Source of the DNA: Marinobacter sp.
GTDB lineage: Bacteria > Pseudomonadota > Gammaproteobacteria > Pseudomonadales > Oleiphilaceae
NCBI GenBank assembly: GCA_022014155.1
Contig: JAKLLS010000004.1
Coordinates: 1-63,623, forward strand
Length of the DNA stretch: 63,623 bases
Reading direction: 5' to 3'
Shown here in pieces: positions 46,186-54,628 of this stretch; the stretch's first letter is position 1; each line of letters begins with the position of its first letter. The notes below the pieces were generated by a model. It was not told the DNA's origin and did not search any database. It was given only the letters and a program-made list of their open reading frames with translations. A program made the position numbers and the translations under genes.

Positions 46186-46890
46186 CTACCGTTCGGCATC
46201 CACCCGGAAAAAGCCCAGATCCTGCAATGGCAGCTCCAGAACCGAATCATCCAGAATGATGGGCACCGCACGTTTTTCAGGCGTGATAATCGCGGAGAAC
46301 CGGTTTTTTACCGGTGACTCGATATCCAGATTCAGGTTCAGGGACGTCAGCAACTCGGTATCCACCGACGGCCGGACCACCTGATTAATCGCCGCCAGCA
46401 CCTCCCCACTGTATTGCAAACGCACCATGGTTTCGACGGGTACGACCATATCCACCGGCAGCTCAAACCGCACGGGCAACACACCTCTGACCGGCAGTTC
46501 CGGCAGCCAGGAATAGATCATTCCAGTGTTGGCAGAGACTTCCAGATCCGTCTCAACGGTTAAGGTGTCGCGGTAGCGGATTTCCATACGCAGCGGCACC
46601 ATGGTGTCTAGCTCCAGCTGCGTACGGTACTGCCCCTTCAAGTGCAGCGGCAGCGCTTCGTGGCGGAAAGGCACGTTCACGTCCACCTGCCCCAGTATGG
46701 TAAGCTCGGCATTTTCTTCGGTGTGGGCATCGACCCTCAGTTCTGCTGGCAACCTCAACAGTGCGAACTGATCGGTCAGGGACACACCGATGATCACCCG
46801 GGTATACAGCATGAACCCACCCAGCAAACCAAGCGCAACGACGAGTACAAACAGCCAGCCATACAGAATCCAGCGTCCAAGAGCACTCAT
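46186..46890 (-). CDS. unknown single-pass membrane protein, beta-repeat
   Basis: 234 residues, not recognised. One N-terminal membrane helix (about 8-30, WLFVLVVALGLLGGFMLY) and a long domain, probably periplasmic. This domain has short strands of the form L-P-V-x-x-x-L-P-V, such as LPVRGVLPVRFELPVDMVVP and VNVPFRHEALPLHLKG. No cysteines, no catalytic-looking motif. Its start overlaps the stop of the following paralogous-looking gene (46887-47651) by ATGA, so the two are co-translated. Strand-rich repeats suggest a scaffold or lipid-facing surface (inference). Confidence 0.75.
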   Translation of the reverse strand: MSALGRWILYGWLFVLVVALGLLGGFMLYTRVIIGVSLTDQFALLRLPAELRVDAHTEENAELTILGQVDVNVPFRHEALPLHLKGQYRTQLELDTMVPLRMEIRYRDTLTVETDLEVSANTGMIYSWLPELPVRGVLPVRFELPVDMVVPVETMVRLQYSGEVLAAINQVVRPSVDTELLTSLNLNLDIESPVKNRFSAIITPEKRAVPIILDDSVLELPLQDLGFFRVDAER

Positions 46891-47651
46891 TGCCTTGGCT
46901 GCTCCGAGGGCGTGTCGTCGTAAGGATTTGGCTCCGATTCGTCTTGCGGCGACCAGGAAAGTCCAATTTCACGAATGGGAAGCTCCAGGTCCATCTCCGC
47001 CAGCAGGGCATCCGCAGGCTCAAGGATGGTGGCGTAGGCATTGATCCGCGACCGAACCGGCACAGACATCGCGGTTTTCAGTGGAATATCCGTGGCAATA
47101 TCCACTTTCAGGGGCACCTGGAGGGATTCCAGCAGTTCAACCTGAGCGGGTGCGGTGAACTTCAGATCCACCATCTGATCAATCTCGATCTCCTCGTCCA
47201 GAGGGATGATGGCCTTGACCGGCAGCTCGCCGCGCAACGGCAATTCAAACCATTTACCGAGCGCTTTGACTTCCACGTTACCGTCAACCGAAATCCGCTG
47301 ATTCAGTTCAATGTTCTGGCGCAATGGCACCACCATCTGTATCGGTACGGCGCTATCAAAAGTGACCGACACGTTCAGGGTGTCGCGAATCGGTAGGATC
47401 AGAGTCTGGTCGATGGGTACCGTCGTGGACAGCACGGTATCCAGCTCGATATCCAGACTGTCCAGAATATCGATCCCCACGGCCATGGGCTCGGGAATGG
47501 ACACTTTCGCCTGCTGGTCACGCAACAACAGCTCCGCCCCCAGATTCTTCCACAACCAATAGGCACCGGTCGCACCCAAAACGATGGCCAGGATCAGTAA
47601 TACCCCAGCAATGGCCAACCATGTCTTACGAACCGTAATCTGTACTGCCAT
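46887..47651 (-). CDS. unknown single-pass membrane protein, beta-repeat (related to neighbour)
   Basis: 254 residues, not recognised. Membrane helix at about 10-33 (LAIAGVLLILAIVLGATGAYWLW), then strand repeats such as VPIDQTLILPIRDTLNVSV, LPLRGELPVKAIIPLDEEI and VPLKVDIATDIPLKTAMSV. The last segment is acidic and Pro-rich (ESEPNPYDDTPSEQPRQ). Similar layout, strand motifs and a shared closing element (DLELPIREIGL here, VLELPLQDLGF in the neighbour) point to an old duplication. It is 24 bases downstream of the DUF445 gene. Confidence 0.75.
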   Translation of the reverse strand: MAVQITVRKTWLAIAGVLLILAIVLGATGAYWLWKNLGAELLLRDQQAKVSIPEPMAVGIDILDSLDIELDTVLSTTVPIDQTLILPIRDTLNVSVTFDSAVPIQMVVPLRQNIELNQRISVDGNVEVKALGKWFELPLRGELPVKAIIPLDEEIEIDQMVDLKFTAPAQVELLESLQVPLKVDIATDIPLKTAMSVPVRSRINAYATILEPADALLAEMDLELPIREIGLSWSPQDESEPNPYDDTPSEQPRQ

Positions 47652-47675
47652 AGCGGATTTCCTGAGCCAGCCTCG

Positions 47676-48899
47676 TTATCCGAACATGAAGGTAAGCTGG
47701 AATACCCCCACACACAAACCCAATACCGCACCGACCGCAATCAGTATCCACTCGTCCTGTTCGAACGCCGGTCTCAGCATGCCCTCGAACTCCGAGGGTT
47801 TGAGGCTCTGCAAACGGGTTGACAGTGTATGCTCCAGGTCCAGGGCTTCATCGGCATAATCTTCGATGTGTTTCAGCGTGGCCGGCAGCCGCTGAATCAG
47901 CCGTTTGACCGCACTGGATTTCATGTCGCGGTAGTTCTGGGTGCCCACGGCAAAGGTGACGAAAGGCTTGGCCAGGTTGGTCTGCTCGTCGACCGCACGC
48001 TGTACATGGCGTCCGATCATATCGAATACCTTGTCCGCGTAGGGTCCTTTCAGAATCCCCTCGATGATGTTGGACGGGGTGAGAACGTAAGAGGACACCA
48101 GACGACCGTAATCACTGGCCACTTCATTCTGACGCTTCATGAACAACCCCTGGATATTGAACGGGCCAATGCGCATCAGTTCTTTGGGGTTGAAGATCAT
48201 CTGCAGGGCAATGGCGTTGGTGGCATAGCCCACCAGCAAACCGAAGGCAGGCAACAACCAACCCTGCTGGAAGAACAGCCACACGCCCATCTGGACCAGA
48301 CCGAACAGCAAACCGAAGTACAACCCAGACCGGCCGATAAAGCGAAATTCAGCGGCACCCACTTCCTGGAAGATCTTGTTCAACAGAGCCTTGTCACGGC
48401 TCAGGTTGGTCACCACCATATCCTCAAGATCATACATCTGGGAGATGTTGATCTTGAGCTGGTTCATGATGTCATTGATCAGTTTGGGAGCGTCCCGCTT
48501 GACCCGCTTGTAGATCTGCCGTTTGACCATTTCCGGCAAGGATTCCCAGAGCTTCGGTTCATACTCCAGCATCACCTGGTCGACGATTTCCTCGATCATG
48601 CCGTTCAACGCCGGCTCCAGCGCATTGGCCACCTTGTCGGCGTCCAGGCGGGAGAAGATCTCTTCCTGAGTAATGAGATGGGTAGTGATGGTTTCCACCG
48701 AAATAGCCGCCATTTTCGCCGCACGCCGGGGAATGATGCCCTGCCAGCCCAGGAACGGAGGCTTACCCACAAACTCCAGCGGCTGGAACATCATCTTGAT
48801 GGCTATGACGTTGGTGACATAACCAACAACACCACTAATAACCGGCATCGACAGATACAGCCACAGGTTTGACACGAAGTCATTCACTACCGCTTCCAT
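47676..48899 (-). CDS. DUF445 family membrane protein
   Basis: 407-residue protein of the DUF445/YheB-type family, function unknown. Hydrophobic helices at about 12-35, 205-250 and the very C-terminus (about 385-405), with a charged helical domain between. Family marks: VGYVTNVIAIKMMFQPLEF near the N-terminus and the matching second copy LLVGYATNAIALQMIFNPKEL near residue 225, plus GWQGIIPRRAAKMA. The two copies of G-Y-x-T-N-x-I-A show an internal duplication. First or second gene of an unknown envelope operon. Confidence 0.88.
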   Translation of the reverse strand: MEAVVNDFVSNLWLYLSMPVISGVVGYVTNVIAIKMMFQPLEFVGKPPFLGWQGIIPRRAAKMAAISVETITTHLITQEEIFSRLDADKVANALEPALNGMIEEIVDQVMLEYEPKLWESLPEMVKRQIYKRVKRDAPKLINDIMNQLKINISQMYDLEDMVVTNLSRDKALLNKIFQEVGAAEFRFIGRSGLYFGLLFGLVQMGVWLFFQQGWLLPAFGLLVGYATNAIALQMIFNPKELMRIGPFNIQGLFMKRQNEVASDYGRLVSSYVLTPSNIIEGILKGPYADKVFDMIGRHVQRAVDEQTNLAKPFVTFAVGTQNYRDMKSSAVKRLIQRLPATLKHIEDYADEALDLEHTLSTRLQSLKPSEFEGMLRPAFEQDEWILIAVGAVLGLCVGVFQLTFMFG

Positions 48900-48919
48900 A
48901 CTCGCACTTCCAATCGTTT

Positions 48920-49678
48920 TTATTGTTGGTCTGTCGCACCCGCTGACTCGTCGCTCTCACGGCAGTCGAGGGTTTTTGACCAAAGGGTTTTACCGAGATC
49001 CGAAATCGAAAAGGACAGCCGCTGAAAGCGCACTTTCATACCCGCCTGACCTTCTATGTCCGCGGTCAGGGCTCGCACTGCCAGGCCGTTTTCAATGCTT
49101 TCATAGTTCTGCAACAAGGTCTTGAACGAAGGTCCGGCTTCCACCAATCCCAGTTGGATCAGGTGGCTCAGATAGTAAGGCGCCCATTGGCCAAGCATCA
49201 GTCCGGACTCCTGGGCTATCCGGCTCAGGTGCCCCCGTAGCCGATACACCGGCTTTCCCAGCCGACCAATCACGTCCATATGACACATGGCGTGGGGCTG
49301 CTCATCCGAGACCAATGCCAGTACCCGCAGTTCGTCAGGGACCAGCTGCTGCACGATGATCCGGATCAGGTCATCGGTAGCGGACTCTTTGGTCTGGTAA
49401 ATCGAACGGTGATGCAGATCTCTGAGAATGCCTGCGGTATCGGCGGTCACCAGGGTTGGCGTGATATCGTCAGAATGTCCATGGAACAAGCCATTACCAT
49501 CCAGCTTCTGTAGCCGATTTCTGAGCGCCAGAAGTAACTGGCTTTCAACCTCCGACGCAACGGCCGCAGCACGCTGAACGGGCGGTAACTCCCCGAGTGC
49601 GGACCGAAGGCGCAGGAGGGTTCGATTGCCCGGCACGGAAGGCACCGGTAATCCTGACGTTAGCTTTCGCTTGTCCAT
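48920..49678 (-). CDS. DUF4393/Abi-alpha-like protein
   Basis: 252 residues, no signal peptide. The central part (about 110-190: LVPDELRVLALVSDEQPHA ... APYYLSHLIQLGLVEAGP) has the pattern of DUF4393, also called Abi-alpha, a family named from an abortive-infection gene. The match is from memory and moderate. The N-terminus (LRSALGELPPVQRAAAVASE) resembles the N-terminus of the divergent protein at 50008 (LQALIGKLPAAQRNLASHC). It precedes the DUF445 gene by 20 bases, so it probably belongs to that operon. Confidence 0.6.
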   Translation of the reverse strand: MDKRKLTSGLPVPSVPGNRTLLRLRSALGELPPVQRAAAVASEVESQLLLALRNRLQKLDGNGLFHGHSDDITPTLVTADTAGILRDLHHRSIYQTKESATDDLIRIIVQQLVPDELRVLALVSDEQPHAMCHMDVIGRLGKPVYRLRGHLSRIAQESGLMLGQWAPYYLSHLIQLGLVEAGPSFKTLLQNYESIENGLAVRALTADIEGQAGMKVRFQRLSFSISDLGKTLWSKTLDCRESDESAGATDQQ

Positions 49679-49795
49679 TGCGCTCGCCTGACAATCTTAT
49701 TGTTGTGAATGCTGACAATTTTCGTGACATATGTCACATTTTTAAAATAAGGTTGCAAGAGCAAATTAACAAGAACAAACGTAAAAAGGCGCACA

Positions 49796-50002
49796 ATGAC
49801 ACCCTCAGCACAACTTTCCAGCGTTCTGGACACCCTGCCCGATGAGCTCGCGGAAGCCATAAGAAACAATGCCGAGACCTCATTGGCCACACATCGCCAG
49901 GAAACAGCAAGTGAGTTGGAGCAAGCTCGCCGCCGCCTGTCTCTACCATCGCGATTGGTATTCAACATGACCACTGGCAAAGATCATCAGACAAAGGAGT
50001 AG
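49796..50002 (+). CDS. small hypothetical protein, helical
   Basis: 68 residues, not recognised; predicted largely helical and charged (LPDELAEAIRNNAETSLATHRQ ... in part). Start ATG at 49796 without a strong ribosome-binding site. The stop overlaps the possible GTG start of the next gene by one base, which suggests co-translation. Divergent from the DUF4393-like gene across a 117-base AT-rich gap (49679-49795). Confidence 0.6.
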   Translation: MTPSAQLSSVLDTLPDELAEAIRNNAETSLATHRQETASELEQARRRLSLPSRLVFNMTTGKDHQTKE

Positions 50003-50007
50003 TGGCT

Positions 50008-51450
50008 GTGAAAACATCTTCTTTGCAGATGGTTGCCGAACTGGAAAAGTTACAGGCGCTCATTGGCAAACTCCCTGCGGCGCAGCGGAATCTGGCCAGT
50101 CATTGCCAGCCTGGCCAGATTCGTGAGGTCAGGGATGCCGTTCTCGATAACCTCCACAGTGACCAGGCATCGACCTTTCGACGCCTGAGCTGCCTGGTCA
50201 GGGCACTGTCCGCAAAACATGCCGCCAGACTTGCAACCGATTGTGGCCCGGTGATCGCCGCTCGCACCCTGCCCTTTGTGGAGCCCTTGAAAGTCGGCAA
50301 AATTGCCCGCCGGTTGTCTGTGGAATTCCTCGCCGACATCACCCTCAAGGCAGACCCACGGGCACTACGAACCCTGATCCGGCACATACCCACGGACCAG
50401 ATTGCGTCAGTGGCCGTCATCCTCATCGAACAGCAACAGTATGTTACTGCCGGGCAACTGGCCGATGCCTTGCCCTCCACCGCCATTCGCCAGGTCCTGA
50501 CGCTGATCGACGATGACGTGGCCTTGCTGCGCACGGTTTTCTACATGGACGAGCCGGAACAGCTCGGAGATATCATCCGCCTGGTCGACAATGAACGGCT
50601 CAATCGCATCATTCTGGCCGGCCTCGGCAACCGCGAGACCTGGCCCATCCTGATGTGGGTGATTGATCAGGTCGGACGGGACATCAAAAGTCGGATCACC
50701 AACCTGATCGTGGAACGTGACCCCGAAACCCTGAACGAACTGATCAACGTAGCGAACAGCCAGGCGCTTTGGGGGCCAATTCTCCGCTCTCTGGATACCA
50801 TCAAGGAACGTCACCAGCGATCGCTGGTGCATTTGCAGGCCCTGCGGGACGAGCAGGTTCTGGAAGGACTGATGAAAGCCGCTTACGACGAGGGACTGAT
50901 GGCCAATACCATCCCTCTCATCGAGACAATGAACGGCGATTTGCAGGCCTTTGTCGCCAAGGTCGGCCTGCGCCAGGGTGCCGATATTCTGGAGGCTTTC
51001 ATTCGCGACGCGGTCCGTCAGAACCATGCGGCGGTCATCCTCACCCTGCTGAGCAGAATGAGCGACGAAGAAGTCAAGGAACTGACCACCCTTGGCGTGT
51101 TCAACGATAACTTCATATTACAAGCCATCGTGTCGGCAGGCATCGCGACCGGACAGATCCGCTCACTGATCCGTTTTGCCCGGCGCCTGCCCGGCAAGGG
51201 CCAGGAATTGATAGCCAGCCTGCTGGCGGCCGATCACGGTGCCCTGCTGGAGCGACTGCTTAATCGCTCTGAACTGCTGGGGGACAGCGACTGGAACGAA
51301 CTGGTCAGCCTTATTGCAAAGATCCGGATACCGGATCAGGCCAGGGAAATTGCCGACGTCATCCGCTACCAGTCACGTCAGACCGCACGTGCACTGAAAG
51401 CCCATGCCGAGAACATGGGTTCGGACCTGTTCAAGACCCTGTTGAAATAA
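50008..51450 (+). CDS. large alpha-helical hypothetical protein
   Basis: About 480 residues, no membrane helix or signal peptide, not recognised. Start taken as GTG 50008, eight bases after GGAG; GTG at 50002 is possible. The protein is a run of helical hairpins of about 35-40 residues, with recurrent R/D-L-I-R and L-x-x-L-I patterns (ALRTLIRHIPTDQIASVAV, EQLGDIIRLVDNERLNRII, ETLNELINVANSQALWGPI). It looks like a HEAT- or MgtE-N-like solenoid, so a protein-binding role is likely (inference). Convergent with lutC, 4 bases apart. Confidence 0.7.
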   Translation: MKTSSLQMVAELEKLQALIGKLPAAQRNLASHCQPGQIREVRDAVLDNLHSDQASTFRRLSCLVRALSAKHAARLATDCGPVIAARTLPFVEPLKVGKIARRLSVEFLADITLKADPRALRTLIRHIPTDQIASVAVILIEQQQYVTAGQLADALPSTAIRQVLTLIDDDVALLRTVFYMDEPEQLGDIIRLVDNERLNRIILAGLGNRETWPILMWVIDQVGRDIKSRITNLIVERDPETLNELINVANSQALWGPILRSLDTIKERHQRSLVHLQALRDEQVLEGLMKAAYDEGLMANTIPLIETMNGDLQAFVAKVGLRQGADILEAFIRDAVRQNHAAVILTLLSRMSDEEVKELTTLGVFNDNFILQAIVSAGIATGQIRSLIRFARRLPGKGQELIASLLAADHGALLERLLNRSELLGDSDWNELVSLIAKIRIPDQAREIADVIRYQSRQTARALKAHAENMGSDLFKTLLK

Positions 51451-51454
51451 CCCT

Positions 51455-52126
51455 TCAAACGTCTTCAAGGATGAGGACAATCAGCTCCTTCGGCCCGTGG
51501 GCACCGTAGGCCAGCACCTGCTCGATATCCGCCGTCTTCGACGGGCCGGACACCAGCAACACATTGGTCGGCAGACCCGCAGACCAGTTCTGGGCCGTCA
51601 TCATGTCGTACCAGTTATCGTGAATCCCGCTGGCCTTGAGCAGGGCAATATGCACCGGCGGCACCAGGCTCATCAGCCTCGGTTCGTTCCGGTCTGGCCA
51701 CAACACCAACGAGCCCGTCGCGGCGATGCCGCCAGTGGTGCCCGTCAGGCTGGCCTGCACATCATTGAAAAGCCCCACTTTCCACTCCTCAATGGGACGG
51801 TCATAGACCCGCAATTCCGGCTTCCTCGTTCCATCCTTCCAGGCGCTCGCTAGCTGCCCGCCATGAGGCGTGGCCGGGGCATACAGCAGATTCGTGATCT
51901 CCCGCTTCGCCAGCAACTCCGCGACCAGCACCGGCCAGTCATTCTGTCGCGTCTGATGCACCTCGGTATGCACCGCTTCCATCAGTTCCCGTAACCGGGC
52001 AACCCGCTCTTCCGGAGGATAGCGCCAGGGGCCTGTCACCAGGGATTCGTCGAACTCGTCCGGGCGCGGCTTGGTGCCAGCCAGACTGGTTCTGAGCTTG
52101 TTGAGGATATTGGTACGAGCGCTCAT
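51455..52126 (-). CDS. lutC: L-lactate utilization protein LutC (LUD domain)
   Basis: 223-residue LUD-domain protein, third component of the LutABC iron-sulfur L-lactate oxidation complex. Ends with the typical NVLLVSGPSKTADIEQVLAYGAHGPKEL. Its ATG overlaps the lutB stop (ATGA). The active-site details of LUD proteins are not known. Confidence 0.92.
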   Translation of the reverse strand: MSARTNILNKLRTSLAGTKPRPDEFDESLVTGPWRYPPEERVARLRELMEAVHTEVHQTRQNDWPVLVAELLAKREITNLLYAPATPHGGQLASAWKDGTRKPELRVYDRPIEEWKVGLFNDVQASLTGTTGGIAATGSLVLWPDRNEPRLMSLVPPVHIALLKASGIHDNWYDMMTAQNWSAGLPTNVLLVSGPSKTADIEQVLAYGAHGPKELIVLILEDV

Positions 52127-53583
52127 AACCTCTCCCGCCGGATGGATGAATTTTTCAGGTGATCCCGGGCAAGGTCATGGAGGGAACGTGCAGCCGGTAC
52201 CGGCGCACTGTGGTTCTCGGTCCACGGGCCCGCTTTTTTGGGCGCAAGCGCCCTGAACCGGGTCGCCCCCCACAGGAATAGCTTATAAAAGGCCGGACGG
52301 GTGTTCAGCATGACCCAGGCGCGCCACATCAATAGCTCCTTGCGGGAGTACTTGCTGCCGGCCCCTTTCACTGATACCGGCTCATGCCCCGGAGCCTGAA
52401 CATTTTCCTGTCGCAGTCGCTGCAGCAACTCCGGAATGGGAATCTTCACCGGGCAGACTTCCCCGCAGGCACCGCACAGGGAAGACGCGCTGGGATGATC
52501 CGGCACCTTGTCGAGTCCCACCATATGGGGTGTGACAATCTTGCCAATCGGGCCCGGATAGACTTCCCCGTAGGTATGACCACCCACCCTGGTGTACACC
52601 GGGCAATGGTTCATACAGGCACCGCAACGAATGCAGTTCAGGGTCTGGCGCATCTGGGCGTCGGCAAACGCGCCGGTGCGGCCGTTATCCAGCAATACCA
52701 GGTGCACTTCTTCCGGGCCGTCCAGTTCATCGGGTTTGCGCGGACCGGAGATCAGGTTCACATAGGTGGTGATGGGCTGCCCCAGGGCCGAGCGGGTCAG
52801 CAGGGACACCAACGGCACTACGTCCCGCAGGTTGGATACCACTTTCTCGATCCCGGTTACGGCGATGTGGACCGGTGGCGAAGTAGTGCTCATGCGGCCG
52901 TTGCCCTCGTTTTCCACCAGCAACAGCGTGCCGGTTTCGGCGATGGCAAAGTTCACACCGGACACCCCCACATCCGCCTCCAGGAATTTACGTCGCAGGA
53001 TGCGCCGCCCGGTCTGGATCAGCTCATCCACATCTTCGGAGACGTGTTCGCCGAGCTTTTCGTTGAACAGCGCCGACACCTGACGGGCGTTCTTGTGAAT
53101 CGCCGGCATGATGATGTGGGACGGTTTCTCATTATCAAGCTGGACGATGTACTCGCCCATATCCGATTCCAGGCATTCAATATCACGGTCGGCGAGATAG
53201 TCGTTCATCTCCATCTCTTCACTGACCATGGATTTGCCCTTCACCACCTGGCGACCGTCGTGGGCTTCAATGAGGCCGTGAACAATCTCGTTGGCTTCCT
53301 CAACCGTCTCCGCCCAATGCACCTTGATACCATTGGCGGTCAGTCTGGTTTCCAGTTGCTCCAGCAGGTCCGGCAGGTTGGAGAGCGAACGCGCGCGAAT
53401 GTGGTTGCCCAACTCCCGCAGTCCTTCCCGCTCGTCTTCGTCACTGAACGCATCCGCCCGTTTGCGCATCAGCGAATCCATGGCAGTGCGGAAGTTGGAA
53501 CGCAACTGTGAGTCGGCCAGCGCTTCCCGGGCGCGGCCCTTGAAGTCACTGGCCAGCTCAGTCACTGGAATGCGCTGGTTCAT
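52123..53583 (-). CDS. lutB: L-lactate utilization iron-sulfur protein LutB
   Basis: 486 residues: LUD domain (about 60-290, GKSMVSEEMEMNDYL, GVNFAIAETGTLLLVENEGN) and a ferredoxin domain with two [4Fe-4S] motifs, CIRCGACMNHCPVYTRVGG (about 310) and SLCGACGEVCPVKIPIPEL (about 360). C-terminal DUF3390-like tail. Links electrons from lactate to the respiratory chain. ATGA overlap with lutA. Confidence 0.95.
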   Translation of the reverse strand: MNQRIPVTELASDFKGRAREALADSQLRSNFRTAMDSLMRKRADAFSDEDEREGLRELGNHIRARSLSNLPDLLEQLETRLTANGIKVHWAETVEEANEIVHGLIEAHDGRQVVKGKSMVSEEMEMNDYLADRDIECLESDMGEYIVQLDNEKPSHIIMPAIHKNARQVSALFNEKLGEHVSEDVDELIQTGRRILRRKFLEADVGVSGVNFAIAETGTLLLVENEGNGRMSTTSPPVHIAVTGIEKVVSNLRDVVPLVSLLTRSALGQPITTYVNLISGPRKPDELDGPEEVHLVLLDNGRTGAFADAQMRQTLNCIRCGACMNHCPVYTRVGGHTYGEVYPGPIGKIVTPHMVGLDKVPDHPSASSLCGACGEVCPVKIPIPELLQRLRQENVQAPGHEPVSVKGAGSKYSRKELLMWRAWVMLNTRPAFYKLFLWGATRFRALAPKKAGPWTENHSAPVPAARSLHDLARDHLKNSSIRRERL

Positions 53584-54413
53584 TGCTCACCTCCGGGTTG
53601 CCGTTCACCGCATCGCTCCCACAGGAAACTGGCAAGATGGCGACCACGGAAAGCCTGCTGTTGCTTCTCCAGGGCGCCATTAATATTCATCAGGCAACCG
53701 CAGTCGGCACTGATGGCCTCAGCCGCGCCGGATCCCCGCAGCGCCGTGGTCTTGTCCAGCACCATGGCGCCGGAGATATCCGGCATGCGCACGGAAAAGG
53801 TTCCCCCAAAACCACAGCACTCGCTCTCATGGTCGTGATCGATACGTTCGACGTTATCGAGTTGGGCCAGCAGTTCCCGCGCGTGCAGATGGGTATTCAT
53901 CTCCCGGCGGGCGGTGCAGGAGGTGTGCAGGGCAATCTTGTGTTTCTCACCCCGGTCAACAAGCTGAACCTTGCAAACCTTGAGCAGGAACTCCGTCAGC
54001 TCGAAGGTGCGCTCGGCCAGTTCCTCGGCACGCCTCAGATTGTCGGGTTCCTCCGCGAACAGTTCCTGATAGTGATGACGAAACATGCCGGCACAGGACC
54101 CCGACGGCACCACCACCGGACGGCCGTCATCCAAGAGATCCAGCTGTGCCAGGGCTACAGCCCTGGCCTCTTCCCGATAGCCGGACGTCCAGGCAGGCTG
54201 ACCACAACAACTTTGCTGTTGGGGAAAGTGCACTTGAATGCCCTGCTGTTCCAGCAAGCGGATAGCATCCAGCCCCGCCTCCGGGAAGAACAGGTCCACC
54301 ACGCAGGTACCGAACAGCGATACCTCTGCGGGCTTGTCAGGGTAGCGACGCTCCGGTTCCCGGGCGGGAGCTACCCGGGTAGCGTTCGGGGCTGCGTCAT
54401 AGAACAGCTCACT
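53580..54413 (-). CDS. lutA: L-lactate utilization protein LutA (CCG-domain)
   Basis: 277 residues from ATG 54413 (MSELFYDAAPNATRV), with GGAGGA upstream; the track start at 54467 lies inside an operator. Two cysteine-rich CCG domains: FPQQQSCCGQPAWTSG and ESECCGFGGTFSV, which hold Fe-S clusters in heterodisulfide-reductase-like proteins. The N-terminus is longer than usual by about 30 residues. First gene of lutABC. No lactate permease gene is present in the window. Confidence 0.94.
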   Translation of the reverse strand, partial: SELFYDAAPNATRVAPAREPERRYPDKPAEVSLFGTCVVDLFFPEAGLDAIRLLEQQGIQVHFPQQQSCCGQPAWTSGYREEARAVALAQLDLLDDGRPVVVPSGSCAGMFRHHYQELFAEEPDNLRRAEELAERTFELTEFLLKVCKVQLVDRGEKHKIALHTSCTARREMNTHLHARELLAQLDNVERIDHDHESECCGFGGTFSVRMPDISGAMVLDKTTALRGSGAAEAISADCGCLMNINGALEKQQQAFRGRHLASFLWERCGERQPGGEQ

Positions 54414-54452
54414 CATTGCTAAACGTCCTCCAGACGGGGTGAAGCCAGAGAT

Positions 54453-54469
54453 AATTGGTAATACCAATT
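54453..54469. promoter_or_regulatory. LldR-type operator O1
   Basis: Perfect palindrome AATTGGTA-A-TACCAATT; agrees with the LldR/LldR-like site AATTGGNNNTACCAATT known from E. coli (AATTGGCCCTACCAATT). It lies 40 bases upstream of lutA. Confidence 0.85.
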
Positions 54470-54532
54470 TACCGATGCAGTCTGATAAGATATGTGAGTT
54501 GTTTACGGGCTGTCAAAGCTAACTGCTAATCC

Positions 54533-54549
54533 ATTGGTCTGATAGCAAT
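54533..54549. promoter_or_regulatory. imperfect LldR-type operator
   Basis: ATTGGTCTGATAGCAAT, in which the right half-site is degenerate (AGCAAT in place of ACCAAT). It sits between the two clear operators. Confidence 0.45.
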
Positions 54550-54593
54550 GGTAGAACGCCGCCCAAATTCGTCAAATGAAAAGCCAATACAGC

Positions 54594-54608
54594 ATTGGTC
54601 AGACCAAT
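54594..54608. promoter_or_regulatory. LldR-type operator O2
   Basis: ATTGGTC-A-GACCAAT, a 15-base perfect palindrome, 20 bases before the regulator ATG. It fits autoregulation and, with O1 about 140 bases away, could form a DNA loop, as described for E. coli lldR. Confidence 0.8.
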
Positions 54609-54628
54609 AACTAAAACGTGGGAATAGA

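Noticed and set aside
48920-49678. Naming the DUF4393-like gene as an anti-phage Abi gene
   Set aside because: The Abi-alpha name comes from a distant relative; neighbours show no other defence gene, so only the domain resemblance is stated.
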